DNA of 64,000 nucleotides from Oenococcus kitaharae DSM 17330 (lineage in GTDB: Bacteria; Bacillota; Bacilli; Lactobacillales; Lactobacillaceae): the NCBI RefSeq assembly GCF_000241055.1, contig NZ_CM001398.1:897123-961122 (forward strand), given 5' to 3'. The number at the start of each line of letters is the position of its first letter. Position 1 is the first letter of the stretch. Shown here one piece after another: positions 53,576-62,710 of the stretch. The notes below the pieces were generated by a model. That model saw only the letters and a program-made list of their open reading frames with translations, searched no databases and was not told where the DNA came from. Position numbers and translations under genes: made by a program.

Positions 53576-54628
53576 ATGAAAGCAGCTCTTGTTCGAGAAA
53601 AAAATGATGGATTTGTTGATTTAGTAGATGACTGGGAGCCTCGTAAACTGGCTTTTGGTGATGCTTTGGTCGATGTTGAATACTGTGGTTTATGCCACAC
53701 GGATTTGCATTGTGCAAGTGGAGATTTTGGTGATCCTAATACCATGGGAACGCGCAACGGCAGTTGGCGCCGTGTTATCGGTCATGAAGGTGTCGGTATT
53801 GTTTCTAAACTTGGTGAAGGTGCGGATCAGTATTTGAAAGTCGGTGACCGTGTTTCAATTGCTTGGTTCTATGATGCTTGTGGTGTGTGTGATTATTGTG
53901 TTTCAGGCAATGAGACGTTCTGCCGTAAGGTAAGAAATTCTGGCTATACTGTTGATGGTGCGATGGCTCAACAAGTTGTTGTGAACGCAAAATATGCCGT
54001 GAAGGTGCCATCCGATTTGGATCCAGCGGCTGCTTCTTCCATCACGTGTGCCGGTGTCACGATGTATAAAGCATTGAAAGTCGGTGAGACGAAGCCTGGC
54101 CAGTGGGTATCAGTCCATGGTGCTGGCGGACTTGGTAACTTGGCTGTTCAGTATGCACACAATGTTTTCGGTGCACATGTTGTTGCTATTGATGGCAACC
54201 CTGATAAATTGGAAGCCGCTAAAGAAAACGGTGCCGATATTATTGTTAATCGCAAAACTGAAGATGTCGTTGCTAAAGTTAACAAATTAACTGGTGGTGT
54301 TCATAATGCCCAAGTAACGGCTGTCAATGATGCAGCCTTCTCTCAAGCTGTTAACGTTCTTCGCCCATTGGGCAAACTAGTTGCCGTTGCATTACCTCAA
54401 GGCGATATGGCTTTGAATATTGCTAAGACAGTCTTAGATGGTATTGAAGTTCGCGGTTCTTTGGTTGGCACACGTGCAGATTTGAAAGAAGCCTTCCAGT
54501 TTGGCGCTGAAGGCAAAGTCACACCAATCGTTGAAAAAGTTGATTTGAAAGATATTAATGATGTGATTGAAGAGATGAAAGAAGGTAAAATTACCGGACG
54601 TAAAGTCTTTGATTTTACTCATATGTAA
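53576..54628 (+). CDS. Zinc-dependent alcohol dehydrogenase
   Basis: 350-aa medium-chain ADH. Catalytic zinc ligands are in [10 protein letters not shown] (near 39) and GHEGVG (near 66). The structural zinc cluster [16 protein letters not shown] is near 102, and the NAD motif [14 protein letters not shown] is near 181. It reduces acetaldehyde or oxidises alcohols. Monocistronic, between a promoter region and a terminator at 54646. Confidence 0.93.
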   Translation: MKAALVREKNDGFVDLVDDWEPRKLAFGDALVDVEYCGLCHTDLHCASGDFGDPNTMGTRNGSWRRVIGHEGVGIVSKLGEGADQYLKVGDRVSIAWFYDACGVCDYCVSGNETFCRKVRNSGYTVDGAMAQQVVVNAKYAVKVPSDLDPAAASSITCAGVTMYKALKVGETKPGQWVSVHGAGGLGNLAVQYAHNVFGAHVVAIDGNPDKLEAAKENGADIIVNRKTEDVVAKVNKLTGGVHNAQVTAVNDAAFSQAVNVLRPLGKLVAVALPQGDMALNIAKTVLDGIEVRGSLVGTRADLKEAFQFGAEGKVTPIVEKVDLKDINDVIEEMKEGKITGRKVFDFTHM

Positions 54629-54645
54629 ATCTAAAAAGAATGATT

Positions 54646-54681
54646 AAAAAAGCTCTGGTGATTTCTTGCCAGAGCTTTTTA
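54646..54681. terminator. Bidirectional terminator
   Basis: Stem aaaagctctgg/ccagagctttt with a 10-base loop, between convergent genes. Confidence 0.88.
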
Positions 54682-55854
54682 TTTTATTTCAATCGTGAAG
54701 ATTTCGGCGTTTTCCAGGTAGAGGTTATTTAAATTCTGCATTAGTAAAATTAACCAGCCAAAAGCTAGCCCAAATGAAATGATTTCAAAAGCCGTTAGCG
54801 ACAGGTAATGAACCCACTGAAACAAGATTTCCGATAAGGCTAGCAAGCCGGCAAAACCATAGGCTGTTAGCAGAAATTCTTTTGTAATACCTGGCAGCAA
54901 CCAGCGAATACCAATAATTATCAGTAGAATAAATACAACAAGCAGATTGGATGTCCACCAATGCAGCTGATGCAGCCAATCGATGGCGCGATTATTTTGA
55001 AAAACACCGACTAACCCGAAGGCGATTGACGAGCCTGTCAGCAAAATCCGTAGAATCCGTGTTTGAATTGTGATGAATTTAGGAATTAAAGACAGCAGTG
55101 AAAAAATATAATCAATCAAAGTCAGCATAATCGAGGCTGAAAAAATGAGGGTGAAATTAAACTGCCACCAGTTGTTTGATAGATTAGAACCGAGGTAGGA
55201 GAAATTAATTTGCCACCAATTTTGCTGTTTATTTGTAATCATGGATAAAAAGATGCCGCCCACTAGGGTCAAAATCAGCGTAGTCGTGATTGTAGAGAAA
55301 TTAATCGATAATGCAGCATTCATCATTAAATAACAGGAAATGCCCACAAAACCGGCTATTAAGGCTGAACTGGTATAACGATCAAGCATGACGCCATGGA
55401 AGGCTAAATCGATGAAATAAAAGCAGAATGAAGTGATTGAGAAGTTCAAAATCGTAAATGCGATTGATAATGTCAGAACGGATCGAATTTTGCTCCAAAG
55501 GCTGGCCATGACTAATTGTTTGCCGCCTAACAGAAGCAGTGCAGCTAAAAAGACAACAAAACCAAAAACGACAGCTAGATAGATGGTTATTTGACTGATC
55601 GAATTTCCACCTGATAGTTTAACGTAACGTGTTTTTTGAATGAAAAAGTTGATTAGTGCAACAACGCCAGCCAACAGAGCAGGCAGCATAAACCATCGCA
55701 GTGATTGTGTCTGGCTATTGGCTTTTTCAGGTTTTGGTTGAATAATGATTCGGTCACGATCAATTTGAGCCAGCAATTCATCACCGTAATTCAGGGACAA
55801 TTTATCCAAAGCTTTCTTTGGAATTGAAATATGTATTTGCTGATTTTCTACCAC
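54679..55854 (-). CDS. AbrB/SpoVT-domain membrane protein with DUF998
   Basis: 391-aa protein. The N-terminal 45 residues form a SpoVT-AbrB/MazE-like domain (SIPKKALDKLSLNYGDELLAQI). About ten membrane helices of the DUF998 type follow. This fusion occurs in lactic acid bacteria; function unknown, possibly a membrane-held regulator. Confidence 0.75.
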   Translation of the reverse strand: MVENQQIHISIPKKALDKLSLNYGDELLAQIDRDRIIIQPKPEKANSQTQSLRWFMLPALLAGVVALINFFIQKTRYVKLSGGNSISQITIYLAVVFGFVVFLAALLLLGGKQLVMASLWSKIRSVLTLSIAFTILNFSITSFCFYFIDLAFHGVMLDRYTSSALIAGFVGISCYLMMNAALSINFSTITTTLILTLVGGIFLSMITNKQQNWWQINFSYLGSNLSNNWWQFNFTLIFSASIMLTLIDYIFSLLSLIPKFITIQTRILRILLTGSSIAFGLVGVFQNNRAIDWLHQLHWWTSNLLVVFILLIIIGIRWLLPGITKEFLLTAYGFAGLLALSEILFQWVHYLSLTAFEIISFGLAFGWLILLMQNLNNLYLENAEIFTIEIK

Positions 55855-55989
55855 GCACTAATTCTAAACTATTTATGACTTCATTTAGGCTCAGGATGAG
55901 GCGTGCCTGATTCCTTTTATCAAGCTTTTTTGAAAATTTGGACGATTAGCTGACTTTTGATAGACTAAAAGTGTAGAATATTTAAGTTC

Positions 55990-56077
55990 GGATGGATACC
56001 CAAGTGGCTGAAGGGGTCGGTCTAGAAAACCGATAGGTCGTGTATGCGGCGCGAGAGTTCGAATCTCTCTCCATCCA
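55990..56077 (+). tRNA. tRNA-Ser (AGA)
   Basis: 88-nt class II tRNA: acceptor GGATGGA/TCCATCC, anticodon loop CTAGAAA (anticodon AGA), long variable arm, T loop TTCGAAT. No encoded CCA. The downstream sequence is homologous to the left end of the ssrA island, so this gene is the attachment site of a second element. Confidence 0.93.
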
Positions 56078-56094
56078 TAGTGATATGTTGACAA

Positions 56095-56125
56095 GGCGCT
56101 TTAACCGCATGGTTGAGCGCTTTTT
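56095..56125 (+). terminator. Terminator after tRNA-Ser
   Basis: Stem gcgctttaacc/ggttgagcgc with a small bulge, then TTTTT. Confidence 0.75.
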
Positions 56126-56166
56126 GTTTATATAAGGGTTATGGATAAGTTCTTTGGTTACGAAGA

Positions 56167-56188
56167 AAAGTAATCAAAAAAGTAATCA
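56167..56188 (+). repeat. Arm-type integrase sites of the tRNA-Ser element
   Basis: Two AAAGTAATCA copies 12 bases apart, like the AAAGTAATA pairs of the ssrA island. Confidence 0.65.
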
Positions 56189-56248
56189 AATTTATTAAAA
56201 AGAAAGGTCAGTAAATGGCTTCATGGATATGGTCATATCCCAATATTA

Positions 56249-56283
56249 GTAAAAAGACAGGAAAAATTTTCTTGTCTTTTTAC
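56249..56283. terminator. Terminator of the XRE gene
   Basis: 11-bp perfect stem gtaaaaagaca/tgtctttttac with A and T runs. It serves the minus-strand XRE gene and perhaps the element's left transcripts. Confidence 0.75.
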
Positions 56284-56346
56284 TTTCCATATAATATTGG
56301 CAACAACTCACAATTAAACAAATTAATAGTTAGATTTTACCGAGTC

Positions 56347-56706
56347 TCATGAATCTGCTTGTCCTTGTTTATCTTGCACGAAGCGGATGTATGTGAGAAT
56401 TTGTTTCAGATCTTCTTCACTAATGGCAGGATCAATCGTATTTGCAATGAGTAATTGTGCTTGATTTAAATTGGCAATCTGAGCCTGATTAACAGAATGG
56501 TCAATAAAAAACCAACTAGGCTCTTTGTTAAGAGTACGTGCAATATGGATGATTTTGGATTGAGTTGGTGAGCTAACTCCTTTTAGCCACTTAGTGATGG
56601 TCGAACGACTTACATCAATTCTTCTCGCAATTTCCGCGTTTGAGAGATTAGATTCTACTACTGCGTCAAATAAATTTTTCCTGAAAAGGTCTTCCGTATA
56701 CTGCAT
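56347..56706 (-). CDS. XRE-family repressor of the tRNA-Ser element
   Basis: 119-aa protein with an N-terminal HTH (NAEIARRIDVSRSTITKWLKG, about 23-43, quoted in part) and a helical C-terminal dimerisation part. Divergent from the Cro-like gene, as in phage lysogeny switches. Confidence 0.82.
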   Translation of the reverse strand: MQYTEDLFRKNLFDAVVESNLSNAEIARRIDVSRSTITKWLKGVSSPTQSKIIHIARTLNKEPSWFFIDHSVNQAQIANLNQAQLLIANTIDPAISEEDLKQILTYIRFVQDKQGQADS

Positions 56707-56713
56707 GCCTACA

Positions 56714-56795
56714 GTTTAATATATTCAACTTGTGTGTGGTAATTTCAACAATTTTTGCTATAAATGTTGAATTAAACGAAACATTATCTTATATT
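56714..56795. promoter_or_regulatory. Switch region of the tRNA-Ser element
   Basis: Promoter TTGAAT (56767-56772), 17-base spacer, TATATT (56790-56795). The -35 lies in TGTTGAATTAAACGAAAC (56765-56782), repeated almost exactly at 57027-57044 after the Cro-like gene. TTCAAC inverted copies occur at about 56723 and 56745. These are probable operators. Confidence 0.65.
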
Positions 56796-56813
56796 AGTTA
56801 CAGTCGAAAGAAG

Positions 56814-57032
56814 GTGATAGAGATCGAGGGCTCTGATTTAAAATCCAGTTTAGTGAATAAGTTTGGCACACAGGAAAAAGCTGCGAAAGCCTTACATATC
56901 AGTCGTTCATCGCTGAATCAGAAACTTAACGGCAAACAAGAATGGACAGCTCAGCAAATTCAGGTTTTAATTCACACGCTTGACATCTCTGATCAAGATA
57001 TCGAGATGCTTTTTTTTGACGGAAAATGTTGA
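56814..57032 (+). CDS. Cro-like DUF739-type HTH protein
   Basis: About 72 residues with the DUF739 pattern (GSDLKSSLVNKFGTQEKAAK, then HISRSSLNQKLNGKQEW). The start is uncertain: GTG at 56814 is used, because the longer frame from 56730 runs through the promoter. Confidence 0.7.
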   Translation: MIEIEGSDLKSSLVNKFGTQEKAAKALHISRSSLNQKLNGKQEWTAQQIQVLIHTLDISDQDIEMLFFDGKC

Positions 57033-57088
57033 ATTAAAAGAAACGTATTTTTCAGAATATTAATTGGAAACATAGTGAAAGAGGGATA

Positions 57089-58081
57089 ATGGACAAACAT
57101 AAAAAACCGTTATACAAGCAATTCTGGCTCTGGATTGTTTTGGGACTAGTGACTGTCTTCTTGATATTTCTAAACATGCCAATCGGTAATGTAACACAAA
57201 AAAATCAAACTATTTATCGTGTGAACGTTACATCAAGTAAAATTACGCGTCAGGGAGACTATTTATTGCGAGGAACGACTACAGCGCCTGACGGTTCTAA
57301 GATCATCGCCACTCCTTACAGCAGAACTAATAAGCATTACACTTCGGTTGCATCGGCAAAAAATTCTGCACTGAAAAGTTGGGCTACCGTACATGGCAAG
57401 AAATTTACAGCGTTCATTGATTCGTTTGATGTGATTAATGCTAAAAGACCATGGGTTGGTTATCCAACTAAAACTCTGGTTTTTGCATTAGCTGACTATA
57501 AAAAACCTTTTAAGACAAGAAAAATTTCAAAGCAAATAATTGGAAGGGCTAGAAAATACGGTTCTATAAATCTTGGGGTAGATAATAGAGTGGTACAGCA
57601 TATTACTAAACTCAACGATTTGCTTCAGTCGATTATTAAGAGATCTCACTCCAATTCTTCAACGGATTCATCGTCTAGTGATGATAGCGCCGACAGTTCC
57701 TCCACCAACGAAGCGGCCTCATCGTCTTCAGTGACATACCGAACTGACATTACCTATGATCAATTAGCCCGGACACCGGAAAATTATAAATATGCTGATC
57801 TTACACTCACAGGCAAAGTCATTCAAGTGATGGAAGGTACTAATGAGACTGATCTGCGCGTAGCCATTGACGGTAATTATGATGATGTCGTTTTTTTGGC
57901 TTATGATCCATCCATTATGAACGGATCGCGGATAATAGAAAACGATAAAATTCAGTTTTACGGAACGAGTCAAGGAACCACCACTTATACCTCAACTATG
58001 AGCGGAGACATCACAGTGCCATTAATTTTTGCTGATAAAATTAACGATCAAGGCCCAGCACCGGACGATTACGGGGATTAA
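57089..58081 (+). CDS. Membrane-anchored protein with OB-fold-like C-terminal domain
   Basis: 330-aa protein: membrane segment at about 12-31, a middle region of unknown fold, a Ser/Asp-rich linker near 190-220, and a C-terminal beta-rich domain (DLTLTGKVIQVMEGTNETDL, then IQFYGTSQG) like OB-fold/tRNA_anti-like domains of lactic acid bacterial cargo proteins. Unknown role; carried as cargo of the element. Confidence 0.65.
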   Translation: MDKHKKPLYKQFWLWIVLGLVTVFLIFLNMPIGNVTQKNQTIYRVNVTSSKITRQGDYLLRGTTTAPDGSKIIATPYSRTNKHYTSVASAKNSALKSWATVHGKKFTAFIDSFDVINAKRPWVGYPTKTLVFALADYKKPFKTRKISKQIIGRARKYGSINLGVDNRVVQHITKLNDLLQSIIKRSHSNSSTDSSSSDDSADSSSTNEAASSSSVTYRTDITYDQLARTPENYKYADLTLTGKVIQVMEGTNETDLRVAIDGNYDDVVFLAYDPSIMNGSRIIENDKIQFYGTSQGTTTYTSTMSGDITVPLIFADKINDQGPAPDDYGD

Positions 58082-58151
58082 AGCTTTCCCTAGATAGAAA
58101 TATGAACATGAACAAGTTGTCCGATTAGAAAAACAGAATATGTAAGAATCA

Positions 58152-58183
58152 AAAAGTTCTCATTTATTTGAGGGCTTTTTATT
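58152..58183 (+). terminator. Terminator after the membrane protein gene
   Basis: Stem aagttctca/ttgagggctt (two G-T pairs) followed by a T run. Confidence 0.65.
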
Positions 58184-58829
58184 TATTGAATAAGTATTTA
58201 AATTGGTTTAGTTTTCTAAAATCATTAGCGGATGGAACAAAAAATAAATTCCGGAATTATATCTGGCAAAATCTGAGAAAGTCTTAGAATATATACCACC
58301 AATCTTTTGAACTGCATATTAATTAAAAAATAAAACGGGCTTATCACACAGGTACTTGCACACCGTTCAAATAAATTTGGTATGAGTTCAGAAAAAAAGA
58401 TAGGGGGGTTACCGTGTCTAATAGAGCGTTCATATAACCGTCTGTCTGTGTTAAAATGCCAAAATTAAAACTTTTTTATAGGCTGATTTAGCGCTATAAA
58501 TGCCCATATAACGGCGTTTGATTGTCTCTAGGGGTCACACAATCTTTAGCTGTTGCTAGTCTATCTGCCTTCACTAAAGACGCTATGAGATCAATCAGAT
58601 AAAAAAATAAATAAAGGGGATGCCAATGCCTTAACAGCGGTCTTAGTAGCCATAAAATACACAAAAAACAGCCAAAAATAAGCGATTATTTGCCATTATT
58701 TGCCATTATTTCCAGTTTTTCAGCACTTTTCTAGATTAAAATTAGCGGCAATGTAAGATTAAATTTTTTTGATTATATCTTTAGAAGATAGCTGCCCATA
58801 TTTATATAAATTTATTTGAAAGGCTGGTA
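58184..58829. other. Gene-free remnant DNA
   Basis: About 650 bases without a supported gene. It contains TATTTGCCAT repeated twice at about 58685-58705 and island-like AT-rich sequence. Probably decayed satellite DNA; the promoter of the GNAT gene lies at the end. Confidence 0.5.
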
Positions 58830-59351
58830 ATGGAAACAATGGGGATCCATGTCGCAACTAAACGATTATATCTGCGTGAATTTGTAGCGTCTGACTTGGA
58901 TGCGTTGTATGAAATTCTAGGCGATCAGGAAGTCATGTACTTTTGTGAGCCCGCTTATAGCAAAGAAAAGACCAGCCGGTTTTTACAGGACTTTTGTATT
59001 GCCCGTCAGCCGAGGGCTGCCTACGCCTGTATTGAAAAAACTAGTAATAAATTGATTGGGTATATTTTATTTAACGAATATGAAAAACGTGTTTATGAGG
59101 CTGGCTGGTTTTTTAATAAACGTTATTGGCGACAAGGCTATGCCTTTGAAATATGTTCTGCCTTATTTAACTATGCTTTTGCTCAATTAAAAGCACATAA
59201 GATCTTTGCCGAAACTATTGACCCTTTAAAGTCGGCTGGCATGATGAGAAAGCTGGGTATGCAACTTGAAGGCATACAGCGTTTGCAAACACACAATCAT
59301 GAGGGTGCTTTTGTGGATCTATATTTGTATGGTTTGTTAGAAAAAGAATAA
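58830..59351 (+). CDS. GNAT N-acetyltransferase (RimJ/RimL type)
   Basis: 173-aa acetyltransferase: RLYLREFVASDLDALYEILG at the N-terminus and the acetyl-CoA loop RYWRQGYAFEICSALFNYAF near 104. KLGMQLEGIQR near 147 is typical of RimJ/RimL. The acceptor may be an N-terminal amine of a protein or a small amine. Ribosome site gaaaggc. Confidence 0.88.
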   Translation: METMGIHVATKRLYLREFVASDLDALYEILGDQEVMYFCEPAYSKEKTSRFLQDFCIARQPRAAYACIEKTSNKLIGYILFNEYEKRVYEAGWFFNKRYWRQGYAFEICSALFNYAFAQLKAHKIFAETIDPLKSAGMMRKLGMQLEGIQRLQTHNHEGAFVDLYLYGLLEKE

Positions 59352-59816
59352 TTTTTTGAAATCAGATTTTTTACCAACATAGATCCAATAGGGACTTTTA
59401 TTATTAGCTTGTAAAAATTCTGGGTGTTATGTTCTAAAACGGGTAAAATATTACGGCATGTTTAAAACAAGAATGCCATTAGATAGGCGTTTGTAGGCTT
59501 GACGCCCCCTACCTAAAAAATTTTGCAAAATTGATATTTTTTGCAAGTCAGGCATGCTGAGTACGGTCCCCTTTTGAAACGCACTCCCGGGGGCTTAAGT
59601 TTATTAGCAGTCTATTTTATGAATTGACCCCCTAAATTTCATTTTTTGGCAATTTTACGTAAGGCGGTATCTATGCACCGTTCTCTTTTCAGCAGCACCA
59701 TAGCCCCCGTATGGCTCTATATCATGACTTTTTTCTTAAAGATGTATAAACACACGCGAATGACCTAAACGTGCTGTAATCGCCATTTTTTGCCTTCTGC
59801 GAATTAAAATAGACTT
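59352..59816. other. Non-coding segment homologous to the ssrA island
   Basis: The stretch from about 59626 (tgacccc.taaatttcatttt) matches 18519 onward, including atctatgc.ccgttctct, in the same position before the conserved unknown gene. An AT/GC-skewed block (gccccctacc...) at about 59503 has a counterpart at about 17203. Confidence 0.6.
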
Positions 59817-60131
59817 ATGAGTGATAAGTTTGTTATTAAAACTGTTCGCATCCTTTGCCAGAGCCTGCACTTCTATCGAATTTGCCCTTGGTATGTGATT
59901 GGCTTTGCTGACGGCAGCACTGCATCCTGTCCTGACTTAGCTGCAGCTGTTAGTGGTGCTTTAAAAGATTGTCCGCTGCTCACAGCAAGATATACCAGTC
60001 CTGAAGCGAAAAACACCTTTAAACTTGCTTTGTCCTCAAAGGATATCCAAGCCAAAATCGTTCTAAAAGGTATCGAAAAAATGACGAATAGAAGAAGTCA
60101 TTTTTATAATATGAAAATAAATAACCCCTGA
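59817..60131 (+). pseudogene. Truncated homologue of the 18817 island gene
   Basis: 104 codons; the first about 80 align with the ssrA-island protein (DKFVIKTVRILCQSLHF, RYTSPEAKNTFKLALS). After KDIQAK the sequence diverges and stops, and the partner gene is missing. The break at about 60056 marks where conjugative-element DNA was joined. Confidence 0.8.
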
Positions 60132-60161
60132 TATCTACATTATAGATATTAGGGGTTATTC
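60119..60161. terminator. Strong bidirectional hairpin at the junction
   Basis: Stem aataacccct-atatcta / tagatat-aggggttatt with A-rich start and T-rich end. Confidence 0.8.
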
Positions 60162-60255
60162 TTTCAATGTTTTCGAGGGGTGATTTGTAAGTTATAGCCC
60201 CTATACAAACATATTTTGTAAAAAGCCTTTTTTCTGTTCTTTCAACAAATCTAAC

Positions 60256-60366
60256 TTACGTTGATGAAGAGCGATAGTGCCGGATAATCTGATTGATTGC
60301 TTCCGCATTGCCGTCAGTAGCCTTTACAATGAGAGGAAAGGGAACAAGAGGATAATGCTTTTTCAT
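60256..60366 (-). pseudogene. Truncated HTH_16-type protein of a conjugative element
   Basis: 36 codons: MKKHYPLVPFPLIVKATDGN and AINQIIRHYR match the start of the small HTH_16 proteins that follow the sigma factor in Tn916-like elements, but the C-terminal half is missing. It overlaps the sigma-like gene by 4 bases. Confidence 0.65.
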
Positions 60367-60785
60367 TCTTCAAATTCCTCCATAAACTTTTTCATCATGG
60401 CAAGTCCGCTGGTTCTGTGTCGGTAAACAGTGGAACGGTTAAATTTTAGCATGTCAGCAATTTCTGAATCGCTCATATCCATAAAATAGAACAGGAGCAG
60501 AATATCCCGTTTGTTGCTTGGTAAAGCCCGTAATGCTTCACTTAGCAGGTCATTCTCAATCCCGATGGATATGCCATTCAGCATAAAAACCTGAAAATCC
60601 GTTGAATAACTGTCTGTTGTGGCAAACTGGTTGACAAGATAATCGCCAATTTCCGAAAAGGACACTTCATGCTTTGCCAGTCTTGAAAGCTGTTTGAAAT
60701 AGTCTTTTCGTTCATCTTCCATAGCTCGTTTGCAGATATAGTCAAACTGATTTTCTATCGTTGCCTGAAAAGATGATGGTTTCAT
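60363..60785 (-). CDS. Sigma-70-like regulator of a Tn916-type element
   Basis: 140-aa ECF-like sigma/HTH protein. The region-4-type HTH is KRDILLLFYFMDMSDSEIAD followed by RSTVYRHRTSGL (about 95-130). Such proteins sit in the regulatory module of Tn916/CTn-like elements of Firmicutes. Ribosome site aaaggaggtgag. Confidence 0.83.
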   Translation of the reverse strand: MKPSSFQATIENQFDYICKRAMEDERKDYFKQLSRLAKHEVSFSEIGDYLVNQFATTDSYSTDFQVFMLNGISIGIENDLLSEALRALPSNKRDILLLFYFMDMSDSEIADMLKFNRSTVYRHRTSGLAMMKKFMEEFEE

Positions 60786-61009
60786 TTTCTCACCTCCTTT
60801 CTTTGGATTGAAAGGAAGTGAGTTTTGCTCCTTTGCCTCCTTTCACTCTTAGTCCCGACGTGAAAGGGGGATTTGTTGCATTGCCGGTCAAAAAATTTTC
60901 GGACAAATAAAAAACACACAAACAGATTGCTCTCTGTTCATGTGCTTTGCCGGTTTTGATTATGATTGTTAAAAAATATGGAGGATTCTTTTGTATAGAT
61001 TGTGGTGTG
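60786..61009. other. Promoter region of the sigma-like gene
   Basis: Repeated aaaggag/ctccttt blocks (60795-60850) and a possible hairpin, acacaaacagatt / ctctctgttcatgtg, near 60913-60950. No gene seen. Confidence 0.4.
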
Positions 61010-61063
61010 TTATGTTCGTAAATAATCGCCGTATAAAATCGGCTTGTAATATATATTTTTCAT
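61010..61063 (-). CDS. 17-residue ORF, possible leader peptide
   Basis: MKNIYYKPILYGDYLRT with a strong aggag site 9 bases before the ATG. It lies between a terminator and the sigma-like gene. It may be a regulatory leader retained from the source element. Confidence 0.4.
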   Translation of the reverse strand: MKNIYYKPILYGDYLRT

Positions 61064-61075
61064 GGTAATTCTCCT

Positions 61076-61123
61076 GATAAAAATAGCCGATAACATAAGA
61101 TTTTATATCTTACATTATCGGCT
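61076..61123 (-). terminator. Terminator of the KTR/ABC operon
   Basis: On the minus strand GCCGATAA.GTAAGAT / ATCTTA.GTTATCGGC, followed by TATTTTTAT. The KTR gene's stop codon lies inside the stem. Confidence 0.82.
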
Positions 61124-61303
61124 CTGCGTCTTTGCGTCCGGCTCTTTAATGATTGTGGTTTTTAACTCTTTTATATTGACCAAAGTTTCTAATTTACACT
61201 TAGGACAGTAAAGAGGAAAATTTTTTAATTCGGTATCTTTTCGTAGTTTTATCCTCGTTTTACTTTTACAAATAGGGCATAACAGCCAGTTTATTGTATC
61301 CAA
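61115..61303 (-). CDS. Cysteine-rich KTR-domain protein
   Basis: 62-aa zinc-ribbon protein: CPICKSKTRIKLRKDTELKN then FPLYCPKCKLETL, the KTR family found in Tn916-like elements. Probably metal-binding and regulatory. Last gene of the AbrB-ABC operon. Confidence 0.85.
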   Translation of the reverse strand: MDTINWLLCPICKSKTRIKLRKDTELKNFPLYCPKCKLETLVNIKELKTTIIKEPDAKTQSR

Positions 61304-61324
61304 TCACTACCTCCAGCATTTTGA

Positions 61325-61978
61325 TTACAAATCGATTTCTTCAAAGTTTTTAATAGATTTTTTATATGATAACCATGTACATAACATAAATAAGACGACA
61401 CCAATTACGAATACAACAATTTGTGCTGTACTCACGTTTGAAAGCTCATTCAGACTCTTTAAAGTAGGAATATGATGCAATATTTCCCCCATAACTACTA
61501 CAATAAAACTTACTATGCAGAATATTACAAAAGGCTTTCCAATCTTGTAAGCTGTTTTAAAAAAACCTGCGAGAAAAATGCTGTTAAATGCTGCAAATAC
61601 AATCATTACATATCCAAGATAAGCCGCATTTGCACTCATCAATGGATTTATATCATAAGGAGCAGTATTCCCTAAAAATTTCATCCTAATAATCGTTAGC
61701 AATGTACATAAGATAAAAGCCATCAATTCAATAAATAAAACAAATAGATATTTGGCTGTAACCACGTCTTGTTTCTTAACCGGCAACATAACCGTATATG
61801 TTATATCATCATATTCTCTCAACTGCTGGTAAGTATAGAAAATGCCAAGGCAGATAAAAAAGGAACCGACAAGAATGGGGTAACGTGGAATCATCGTCAT
61901 AGCCGAAAAAATAATAAACCAATAGCTCAAAGGATTTGCTGTTAGTTTCAATTCCTTATAAAAAAGTTTTTTCATCAC
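61325..61978 (-). CDS. ABC-2 type transporter permease
   Basis: 217-aa membrane protein with six hydrophobic segments; the N-terminus MMKKLFYKELKLTANPLSYW is typical of ABC-2 permeases of bacitracin/lantibiotic-type exporters. It overlaps the ATPase gene by 4 bases. Confidence 0.85.
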   Translation of the reverse strand: MMKKLFYKELKLTANPLSYWFIIFSAMTMIPRYPILVGSFFICLGIFYTYQQLREYDDITYTVMLPVKKQDVVTAKYLFVLFIELMAFILCTLLTIIRMKFLGNTAPYDINPLMSANAAYLGYVMIVFAAFNSIFLAGFFKTAYKIGKPFVIFCIVSFIVVVMGEILHHIPTLKSLNELSNVSTAQIVVFVIGVVLFMLCTWLSYKKSIKNFEEIDL

Positions 61979-62709
61979 AAATTCACCTCTTCTCTTTCGA
62001 TATGCACCATAATATCTTCAAGTGACGGTGTACCACCTATTTCTTTTGTGTAATAACGGATAAAATCTTCTTTTTTCGTAGATAAAAGCAATTCTCCATT
62101 TTTGATGTAGGTAATCGTATCTGCACATTTATCTAAATCACTGGTGATATGGGTAGAAAATAAAATTGCTACACCTTTTTCAGCAAGCTTCCGGAAAATT
62201 TCATTCATTTCATCTCTGGACACCGGGTCAAGTCCACTTGTCGGCTCATCCAAAATTAAAAGCTTGGCATGATGAGAAAGAGCCAAGGTAAGATAAAACT
62301 TCACCTTCATACCCTCAGAAAGATCCATAAGCTTTTTATTTTCGTCAAGATTAAATGCAGTGAGATAATGATGATACTCCTCGTCATCCCAACTATCATA
62401 GAAAACACGAGTAATTGCCACAATTTCTTTTATCTTTTTCCTTTTATAATAGCTGACTCCACCTACTGCATAGCCAATCTGCTGTTTAATTTTATCCTCA
62501 TTATCTAGATAGTCCATTCCAAGAATACGAACACTGCCCGCATCGGGATGTACAAGATTTAGAATAGATTTAAGCGTTGTTGTTTTACCTGCACCGTTTC
62601 TACCTATGAATCCCATAACTTCACCAGCTTCAATATGAAAGTTAATGGGTTTTAGTTCAAAAGTTGGATAAATTTTCGTGAGGCTATTCACTTCCAGTAT
62701 ATATCCCAT
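61975..62709 (-). CDS. ABC transporter ATP-binding protein
   Basis: 244-aa ATPase: Walker A GRNGAGKTTTLKS (near 36), signature LSEGMKVKFYL (near 131, a variant of LSGGQ), Walker B LLILDEPTSGLDP (near 152) and switch STHITSDL. I use the ATG at 62709 (MGYILEVN) because aaagggg lies 9 bases upstream; ATGs further up overlap the AbrB gene. Partner of the adjacent permease. Confidence 0.88.
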   Translation of the reverse strand: MGYILEVNSLTKIYPTFELKPINFHIEAGEVMGFIGRNGAGKTTTLKSILNLVHPDAGSVRILGMDYLDNEDKIKQQIGYAVGGVSYYKRKKIKEIVAITRVFYDSWDDEEYHHYLTAFNLDENKKLMDLSEGMKVKFYLTLALSHHAKLLILDEPTSGLDPVSRDEMNEIFRKLAEKGVAILFSTHITSDLDKCADTITYIKNGELLLSTKKEDFIRYYTKEIGGTPSLEDIMVHIEREEVNL

Positions 62710-62710
62710 A

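Larger units (their letters stand above)
56078..60056. mobile_element. Decayed satellite-like island at tRNA-Ser
   Basis: The first 110 bases match the left arm of the ssrA island (AGGGTT.TGGATAAGT, then paired AAAGTAATCA). A CI/Cro-like switch, a membrane protein and a GNAT gene follow, then a non-coding stretch and gene start homologous to 18519-19060. The homology breaks at about 60056. No integrase, replication gene or right att is visible, so it is a remnant. Confidence 0.7.

Noticed and set aside
56215-56352. 45-codon ORF (MASWIWSYPNISKK...) after the tRNA-Ser arm sites
   Set aside because: It runs through a perfect terminator stem (56249-56283) and overlaps the end of the opposite XRE gene, so it is more likely non-coding.
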